10,829 bases of DNA from JAZLGI01 sp045616225. GTDB taxonomy: Bacteria > Spirochaetota > Spirochaetia > Sphaerochaetales > Sphaerochaetaceae. How positions within the stretch are numbered: position 1 is the stretch's first letter; each line of letters begins with the position of its first letter. Below are positions 5,754-10,829 of the stretch, piece by piece. The stretch spans positions 1 through 10,829 of the forward strand of contig JAZLGI010000099.1 of the NCBI GenBank assembly GCA_045616225.1, written 5' to 3'. The notes beneath the pieces were generated by a model. The model was not told the DNA's origin. It saw only the letters and a program-made list of their open reading frames with translations, and made no database searches. The translations under genes were made by a program, and so were the position numbers.

Positions 5754-8168
5754 ATGAAATACGGACATTTTGATGATACAAAAAAAGAATATGTAATAGA
5801 AAACCCAAGAACACCTCTTCCATGGATAAACTACCTTGGAAGTGATGATTTCTTTGCTCTTATCTCAAATACTGCAGGCGGATACTGCTTTTACAAAGAT
5901 GCAAGATTAAGAAGAATAACCCGCTTCAGATATAACAATAACCCGTTGGATCAGGAAGGTTTCAGACTGTACATAAAAGACGGAGACACTGTTTGGAATC
6001 CGGGTTGGCAACCTGTAAAAACAGAACTGGACTCTTACTCATGCCGCCACGGAATGGGTTATTCCATTTTTGAAGGAAGCAAAAACAACATAAACGTCAC
6101 ACAGACAATGTTTGTTCCAAAAAATGACAACTGTCTCATTTACAGCGTAGATGTAAAAAATACCGGAAACACCGCTAAAAAAATAAAACTCTTCAGTTTT
6201 GTAGAATTCTGTCTCTGGGACGCAAATGATGACAGCACAAATTTCCAAAGAAACTACAGCATTGGAGAAGTGGAAATAGACGGGTCTGAGATTTATCATA
6301 AGACTGAATACAGAGAAAGACGTGACCATTATTCTGTATTCTGGTGCAATCAGAAAACAGACGGTTTTGACACAGATATGGACATTTTCAACGGACCATA
6401 CGGAAGCGCTTCAAGACCGGACGCAGTTTTTGAGGGGAAATCCAGAAATTCCGTTGCCCACGGTTGGAGACCTTGCGGTTCCCACATGTTGGAGATAAGT
6501 CTTAATCCAGGAGAAGAAAAGAACATTATTTTTGGACTTGGCTACATAGAAAACCCTGTAGATGAAAAATGGGAATCCCTTGGAGTCATAAACAAGAAAA
6601 AAGCAAAAGCCATGATAGAAAGATACAAAACAAAGACCATGGTAATAAAAGCTTTTGGAGAACTTGGTCTTTTCTGGAACAGTCTCCTCTCCAGATTTGA
6701 AATTAAAACAAACGAAGAAAAGCTGGACAGAATGGTAAACATTTGGAACCAGTATCAATGCATGGCAACCTTTAACATGAGCAGAAGTGCCTCCTACTTT
6801 GAAAGCGGCATGGGACGTGGAATGGGCTTCAGAGATTCTTGTCAGGACCTTTTGGGATTTGTTCATATGATACCTTCAAAGGCTCGTGAAAGAATAATAG
6901 ATATTGCTTCTACTCAGTTTGAAGACGGAAGCGCATACCACCAGTACCAACCTCTTACAAAAAGAGGAAATCTTGCAGTAGGAAGCGGTTTTAATGACGA
7001 TCCTCTGTGGCTCATTGCTGCAACAGATGCCTACATAAGAGAAACAGGAGATTGGTCAATTCTTGAAGAATCTGTACCTTTTGACAACAACGCAGAAATT
7101 GCAGAACCTTTGCTGGAACATTTGAGAAGAAGCTTTGAGTTTACCGTAAACCATTTGGGTCCTCACAAACTTCCTCTCATTGGAAGAGCAGACTGGAACG
7201 ACTGTTTGAACCTTAACTGTTTTTCAGAACACCCGGGAGAAAGCTTCCAAATTACAGGTCCAAGCGAAGGTCCGGTTGCAGAAAGTGTCTTTATTGCAGG
7301 CATGTTTGTTAAATACGGCAAAGCATGGGCAAAACTTTTATCAAGGCTTAATAAAAATGAAGAATCTCAAAGAGCAACCTCTCTTGTAGAAGAAATGGAA
7401 AAAACAGTTCTTGATGCAGGCTGGGACGGAGAATGGTTCTTAAGAGCTTACGATGCATTCTCAAAACCAATAGGAAGTCACAAGAACGAAGAAGCAAAAA
7501 TCTTTATAGAACCACAGGGTATGTGTGTAATGGCAGGAATTGGAAAAACAACCGGCCAGGCACAAAAAGCCATGGACAGTGTGGCAAAATATCTGGAAAC
7601 AGAACATGGTGTTGTGTTAAACAATCCTCCGTTTGTAAGATATCACCTTGAGCTTGGTGAAATTTCAAGTTACCCGCCTGGAGTAAAGGAAAATGCAGGA
7701 ATTTTCTGTCACAACAACCCTTGGATAACCTGTGCAGAAGCAGAACTTGGAAATGCAGAGAGAGCTTGGAGTCTGTATAAGAAGATATGTCCTTCCTTTA
7801 CAGAAGACATCTCAGATTTGCATAGAACAGAACCTTATGTTTATTCTCAGATGATAGCCGGAAAAGACTCTCCAAGATTTGGAGAAGCAAAGAACAGCTG
7901 GCTTACAGGTACTGCCGCATGGACTTTCCTGTCTGTTTCACAGGCTATTTTGGGAATTGTACCTGACTATGATGGTTTGAGACTCTCCCCTTGTCTTCCA
8001 AAAGCTTTGGACTTTATTACAATTAACAGGACTTTCAGAAACTGTAATTGCAGAATTACAATAAGCAGATCTGAAGATAAAGGTCTGTTTGTAGACGGAG
8101 TCAAACAAGACAGCCCTGTTATAAGAGTAGATAATAAAAAGTTAGCAGTAATAGATTACAGAATTTAA
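5754..8168 (+). CDS. Cellobiose phosphorylase (GH94)
   Basis: Inverting phosphorylase converting cellobiose plus phosphate to alpha-glucose-1-phosphate and glucose (EC 2.4.1.20), saving one ATP compared with hydrolysis. At 804 residues it has full family length. The N-terminal beta-sandwich begins MKYGHFDDTKKEYVI and contains WINYLGSDDFFALISNTAGGY. The (alpha/alpha)6 catalytic barrel contains NIWNQYQCMATFNMSRSAS, GMGFRDS-QDLLG and RADWNDCLNLNCF. The DWND at 480-483 carries the general-acid aspartate. Phosphate-site residues are visible as His653 (FCHNNPW) and Thr718 (WLTGTAAW). Motif agreement with Cellvibrio-type cellobiose phosphorylases, recalled from memory, is dense along the whole length. 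The ATG at 5754 is preferred over the in-frame TTG at 5748 because it gives the family N-terminus and places GGAG (5740-5743) 10 nt upstream. It starts 2 nt after the GH1 stop, so the genes are probably coupled. No signal peptide. Confidence 0.96.
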   Translation: MKYGHFDDTKKEYVIENPRTPLPWINYLGSDDFFALISNTAGGYCFYKDARLRRITRFRYNNNPLDQEGFRLYIKDGDTVWNPGWQPVKTELDSYSCRHGMGYSIFEGSKNNINVTQTMFVPKNDNCLIYSVDVKNTGNTAKKIKLFSFVEFCLWDANDDSTNFQRNYSIGEVEIDGSEIYHKTEYRERRDHYSVFWCNQKTDGFDTDMDIFNGPYGSASRPDAVFEGKSRNSVAHGWRPCGSHMLEISLNPGEEKNIIFGLGYIENPVDEKWESLGVINKKKAKAMIERYKTKTMVIKAFGELGLFWNSLLSRFEIKTNEEKLDRMVNIWNQYQCMATFNMSRSASYFESGMGRGMGFRDSCQDLLGFVHMIPSKARERIIDIASTQFEDGSAYHQYQPLTKRGNLAVGSGFNDDPLWLIAATDAYIRETGDWSILEESVPFDNNAEIAEPLLEHLRRSFEFTVNHLGPHKLPLIGRADWNDCLNLNCFSEHPGESFQITGPSEGPVAESVFIAGMFVKYGKAWAKLLSRLNKNEESQRATSLVEEMEKTVLDAGWDGEWFLRAYDAFSKPIGSHKNEEAKIFIEPQGMCVMAGIGKTTGQAQKAMDSVAKYLETEHGVVLNNPPFVRYHLELGEISSYPPGVKENAGIFCHNNPWITCAEAELGNAERAWSLYKKICPSFTEDISDLHRTEPYVYSQMIAGKDSPRFGEAKNSWLTGTAAWTFLSVSQAILGIVPDYDGLRLSPCLPKALDFITINRTFRNCNCRITISRSEDKGLFVDGVKQDSPVIRVDNKKLAVIDYRI

Positions 8169-8180
8169 GCTCTTTAGAGC
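8169..8180. terminator. Short hairpin between convergent genes, possible weak terminator
   Basis: GCTC-TTTA-GAGC forms a 4-bp stem and tetraloop directly after the phosphorylase stop and 5 nt before the stop of the convergent membrane-protein gene. It is too short, and has no clear T-tract on either side, to be a convincing intrinsic terminator. It is the only candidate in the 17-nt junction. Confidence 0.2.
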
Positions 8181-8185
8181 AATTG

Positions 8186-8923
8186 TTATGGATTTATAAG
8201 ATTCCTGAGATTTCTGGTACTTAAAAGCTGGATATCATCTTTAAGCAGTTCGCTTTCAGAGATTTCCAGCTTTTTTGCATTATTCTCTTCCAGCCAATCA
8301 TATTTCTTCATCAGAAACCTCACTGCATTGTTCTGAGTTATACACAAACCTGTAATTCCAGGTACCAATAATGCTGTAAGAACAGAGATTGCCAAATCCA
8401 AGATGTTTTTTATCATGCAGTGCAGACAAAATCCAAAATTATCAAAAATTACAAGAAAACACTTTTTAACTGTTTTAAGAGGGCCGTCTTTTGGTAAGGC
8501 AAATGCTAACGGAAAATAAAAGAACATCAAAAGAACAGAAAGCAACAGAATGAACAGAAGACAAAAGCCCAATGCTATAAAACCAAAGCTTTCCTGAGTC
8601 AAATATGCAGGCAAAGTATATAAACAGCTTAAAAAAACGAAACAGCAGATTGCATAGAACAAAAGTGCATGTTTCCACTTTTCTTTTATAGCTTTTGCGT
8701 AGTTGTAAAACCCTTTTCCTTCATAGGAGATCCAGCTGAATACAGCCCCGTTCACTCCCAAAAGATGAAAAGAAAAAGGCAGAAACAAAATAAGGAAGGC
8801 AAATGAAATGTTCCAAAACAGAAAAGCAATGAAAATCAAAAAGAACACAATATTAAACACTGCCAAAACAGGTAAATTGTCCCATCCGTCATAAAAACTC
8901 TTCTTTGTCAGAATCTTTCTCAT
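8186..8923 (-). CDS. Multi-pass membrane protein of unknown function
   Basis: I do not recognise the function. From the chosen start it has 245 residues, beginning MRKILTKKSFYDGWDN and followed by hydrophobic segments at about 17-38, 40-60, 85-107, 115-140 and 170-195. A polar, charged C-terminal tail (from about 205, MKKYDWLEENNAKK) probably lies in the cytoplasm. The arrangement of membrane segments and the middle section faintly recalls DUF624/YesL-like proteins, but this is too weak for a name. The start is uncertain. An in-frame ATG at 8977 would add 18 residues and a TTG at 8989 would add 22. No Shine-Dalgarno sequence precedes any of them. 8923 is chosen because it gives a basic N-terminus before the first membrane segment and leaves room for a leader. 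It converges on the phosphorylase and diverges from the next gene. Confidence 0.75.
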   Translation of the reverse strand: MRKILTKKSFYDGWDNLPVLAVFNIVFFLIFIAFLFWNISFAFLILFLPFSFHLLGVNGAVFSWISYEGKGFYNYAKAIKEKWKHALLFYAICCFVFLSCLYTLPAYLTQESFGFIALGFCLLFILLLSVLLMFFYFPLAFALPKDGPLKTVKKCFLVIFDNFGFCLHCMIKNILDLAISVLTALLVPGITGLCITQNNAVRFLMKKYDWLEENNAKKLEISESELLKDDIQLLSTRNLRNLINP

Positions 8924-8983
8924 GCTCTTATAATGGCAAATAAAAACCTCAACGACAAGTTCAATAACAGTTTTCATGTAAAT

Positions 8984-9012
8984 TTGCAAGAATAGGCAAG
9001 TATTGATATAAT
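8984..9012 (+). promoter_or_regulatory. Extended -10 promoter for the membrane protein-xseA-xseB operon
   Basis: TTGCAA (8984-8989), a 17-nt spacer and a perfect TATAAT (9007-9012) preceded by TG-A (9004-9006). The predicted start is near 9019. The -10 box contains the first two bases of the ATG at 9011, which argues against that codon as the translation start from this promoter. Confidence 0.6.
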
Positions 9013-9017
9013 GTCAG
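8989..9017 (-). promoter_or_regulatory. Possible divergent promoter for the minus-strand membrane protein
   Basis: On the minus strand CTGACA (9012-9017), a 17-nt spacer and TATTCT (8989-8994). It almost completely overlaps the plus-strand promoter, so the two directions would compete. The predicted start near 8982 gives a leader of about 59 nt to the ATG at 8923. The -10 match is only moderate. Confidence 0.35.
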
Positions 9018-9022
9018 AACTT

Positions 9023-9631
9023 ATGGATACGATAAGACTTGTACTTCTTATGATTGTGGGAACTGTTATTGGGGGAATACTCTGCTTCCTGAACGGTCTG
9101 TTCAAAAAACCCTATCTCTACTTCAGAAATATCCTCTTTCTTCTGTTCATAGGTTTTTTCATTTCACTGCAAATAGGCTTTGCTATTAGGAGAAGTCCGC
9201 ATTACTACCGTTGGTTTGTAACTGCCATAGAACTTATAATACCAATTGTTTTTGCCTCGGCCTCAATCTTTTTGGGAATGTTGGAACCAAGGCTCCATGA
9301 ACTCATTTCAATGGTGCTTACAGGACCTCTTGTGTTTTGTATATTGAGAATTGCCACTGCAACAAATTTGTCTACTGCCGTTCTCGTTGGTGTTGGGCTT
9401 TCTGTAGTTTTGTTTGCAACTGCCCTCATGTTCACAAAGCAGTATTTTTGTTTTGAATGTTCTCTCTGCGGAGGATATGTAATTGCATCTCTTTATACAG
9501 ACTGCTTTTACCTTTCCAACCTTGTGTTTTTCATCATATTTGGCCTTCTCACGATAGGCGGTACTGTCTTTGGCATTTTTCTCAAAGAAAAAGTTACGGA
9601 TAAGATAAATGGAAAATCTTCCAAAGCTTAG
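9023..9631 (+). CDS. Small multi-pass membrane protein of unknown function, upstream of xseA
   Basis: I do not recognise a family. The product is 202 residues and very hydrophobic, with about six membrane segments (roughly 3-25, 35-53, 65-85, 92-110, 115-136 and 160-185). It ends in a short basic tail (KEKVTDKINGKSSKA). A CxxCxxC cluster lies at about residues 143-149, between membrane segments 5 and 6. The gene overlaps the start of xseA by 23 nt, so translational coupling with exonuclease VII is likely, although this need not mean a shared function. The start is uncertain. The ATG at 9011 would add four residues but lies in the -10 box of the best promoter. The ATG at 9023 would give a nearly leaderless message. 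Neither has a clear Shine-Dalgarno sequence; only AGGCAAG near 8994 is present upstream of 9011. Confidence 0.75.
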   Translation: MDTIRLVLLMIVGTVIGGILCFLNGLFKKPYLYFRNILFLLFIGFFISLQIGFAIRRSPHYYRWFVTAIELIIPIVFASASIFLGMLEPRLHELISMVLTGPLVFCILRIATATNLSTAVLVGVGLSVVLFATALMFTKQYFCFECSLCGGYVIASLYTDCFYLSNLVFFIIFGLLTIGGTVFGIFLKEKVTDKINGKSSKA

Positions 9632-10814
9632 TGTAAGTGAGCTTACTGCAATATTAAAAACAACTCTGGAGTCTTCATTTTTTGGTCTTACAGTAGAAGG
9701 TGAGATTTCCGGTTTCAAACCTGCCTCAACAGGGCATTGGTACTTCTCTTTAAAAGATGAAGGAGCTCTCATAAACTGTGCGGTCTGGAAAAGTTCAATA
9801 GCAAAAATTGGTTTTATCCCAAAAGACGGTCAAAAAGTTGTAGTAAAAGGAAATATCTCGGTTTATGAGCCAAGGGGCAGCTATCAGATAATATGCTCAT
9901 CTATGAGACCTGCAGGAGACGGGGATATTCTTGCTCAGTTAGAAGAAAGAAAGAAAAAATATCAGGCAATGGGCTGGTTTGACCAAAGCCAAAAGAAACT
10001 AATTCCAAAAAGTCCTTCCAAAGTTGCAATTATAACATCCCCTACAGGAGCTGCACTTCAGGATATGCTTCAGGTTACGCAAAGAAGAAGCACAACAATG
10101 GATATAATTATTCTTCCTGCAACAGTACAGGGAGACAATGCAGGCATCTCAATTGCAAAAAGAATAAAAGAAGTTAATGACTTTCTGCTGGCAGATGTAA
10201 TGATAGTGGGCAGAGGAGGAGGAAGTCTTGAAGACCTTCTTCCTTTTAGTGATGACTGTGTAATAAAAGCCATACATGATAGTGAAATTCCTGTTATATC
10301 TGCCGTTGGACATGAAGTAGACTGGGCATTAAGTGATTTTGTCGCAGACCTCAGAGCACCAACTCCATCTGCAGCTGCAGAACTTGTCTGTGAAGCAACT
10401 TCTGATAGGAAGGAAAAACTTGACAAACAGGTACAAGTTCTTCAAAGAACAATAAATACAAGAATAACTCAGGCAAGATTAAGCTTTAGTGCAATTACCA
10501 CGAACAGGTTAAAATCTATTCTTGAGAACAGATTTGCAAACAGGCACATGACTCTTGAAAGTCATGTAAACTGTATGGAAAAAGCAATTATCTCCAAGAT
10601 TTCACAAGCTAGAAGCAACTTTAACACAGAAGTTGCAAAACTTTCTTCACTATCCCCTCTCGCCGTTCTTGAAAGGGGTTACAGCATAGTAACAGACGAA
10701 AAAGGCAAAACAATAAAAGACATTGGGCTTCTGAAAAAAGGAAGCAAAATTAACATTAAATCCCAAAAAGGAACTGCCACGGCAGAAATTCTGGAGGCAA
10801 ACAATGACATTTGA
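9609..10814 (+). CDS. xseA: Exodeoxyribonuclease VII large subunit
   Basis: Catalytic subunit of exonuclease VII (EC 3.1.11.6), which degrades single-stranded DNA from both ends to oligonucleotides in repair and recombination. At 401 residues it falls at the short end of the usual range. The N-terminal OB-fold is at about residues 5-100 (LTVEGEISGFKPASTGHWYFSLKD region). The catalytic domain runs from about 118 to 260: IITSPTGAALQDML with Asp152, VGRGGGSLEDL with Arg202, AVGHEVDW with His235 and Asp238, then FVADLRAPTPSAAAEL. All four conserved active-site positions are present. A long helical, probably coiled-coil region follows (about 258-345), then the family motif LSPLAVLERGYSIV. The ATG at 9609 lies inside the end of the preceding membrane-protein gene with only a weak GGATAAG ahead of it, suggesting coupled translation. 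Its end overlaps the start of xseB by 11 nt. Confidence 0.97.
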   Translation: MENLPKLSVSELTAILKTTLESSFFGLTVEGEISGFKPASTGHWYFSLKDEGALINCAVWKSSIAKIGFIPKDGQKVVVKGNISVYEPRGSYQIICSSMRPAGDGDILAQLEERKKKYQAMGWFDQSQKKLIPKSPSKVAIITSPTGAALQDMLQVTQRRSTTMDIIILPATVQGDNAGISIAKRIKEVNDFLLADVMIVGRGGGSLEDLLPFSDDCVIKAIHDSEIPVISAVGHEVDWALSDFVADLRAPTPSAAAELVCEATSDRKEKLDKQVQVLQRTINTRITQARLSFSAITTNRLKSILENRFANRHMTLESHVNCMEKAIISKISQARSNFNTEVAKLSSLSPLAVLERGYSIVTDEKGKTIKDIGLLKKGSKINIKSQKGTATAEILEANNDI

Positions 10815-10829
10815 AGACAAACTGAAAAA
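10804..10829 (+). CDS. xseB: Exodeoxyribonuclease VII small subunit, first codons only
   Basis: Only eight codons are in the window (MTFEDKLK), so identification rests mainly on position. The ATG at 10804 overlaps the last 11 nt of xseA, has a strong GGAGG (10793-10797) 6 nt upstream, and starts with the Phe-Glu pattern common at the N-terminus of XseB (TFEE-type). XseB is the small helical partner that binds the long helices of XseA. The gene runs off the right edge. Confidence 0.75.

Noticed and set aside
6039..6866. Minus-strand open frames opposite the phosphorylase
   Set aside because: The plus strand is continuously explained by conserved GH94 motifs; the antisense translations are low-complexity, cysteine- and phenylalanine-rich and typical of shadow frames.
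8087..8106. GTTTG...CAAAC inverted repeat resembling the operator arms
   Set aside because: It lies inside the end of the phosphorylase coding region, has a 10-nt spacing between the five-base arms, and lacks agreement elsewhere with the two promoter-linked sites.
1..10829. CRISPR arrays, tRNA or rRNA genes, insertion sequences, prophage genes
   Set aside because: No regularly spaced repeats, cloverleaf-like segments, transposase-like frames or terminal inverted repeats were seen on reading both strands.

Overview
The window (about 10.8 kb, AT-rich) most resembles chromosome from a Treponema-like spirochaete, probably a plant-fibre-degrading gut or rumen species. This is inferred, not proven. 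The pointers are the binding-protein leader ending in VFA-KGAEEA, the absence of an ATPase gene next to the sugar importer, and a coherent set of cellobiose genes. No rRNA, tRNA, CRISPR array, insertion sequence or phage gene is visible. There is no gene-free stretch over 300 bases.

Positions 1-8168 form a divergent beta-glucoside (most likely cellobiose/cellodextrin) utilisation locus. On the minus strand, read right to left, are a ROK-family repressor (4314-3151), two ABC sugar permeases (3129-2209 and 2212-1343, overlapping by 4 nt) and a secreted solute-binding protein (1265 to beyond the left edge). On the plus strand are a cytoplasmic GH1 beta-glucosidase (4414-5751) and, 2 nt later, a GH94 cellobiose phosphorylase (5754-8168). 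In the inferred pathway the binding protein and permeases import the sugar using an ATPase encoded elsewhere. The phosphorylase then splits cellobiose to glucose-1-phosphate and glucose, while the GH1 enzyme hydrolyses longer or other beta-glucosides.

The regulation is the most informative part. The 99-bp divergent region holds a 23-bp inverted-repeat operator candidate lying on overlapping promoters. A second 23-bp site with the same geometry (GTTTGT-N11-ACwAAC) lies just downstream of the -10 box of a strong private promoter of the binding-protein gene. Together they suggest one regulator, plausibly the local ROK protein, controls all three transcripts and that the binding protein is made in excess of the permeases.

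Positions 8186-10829 are unrelated to sugar use. They hold two divergently transcribed membrane proteins of unknown function, then xseA and the first codons of xseB (exonuclease VII). I saw no clear new biological system. The points worth following are the paired operators, the unusual ROK protein without a zinc site, the NEP-to-NES change at the GH1 acid/base and a start codon embedded in a -10 box.
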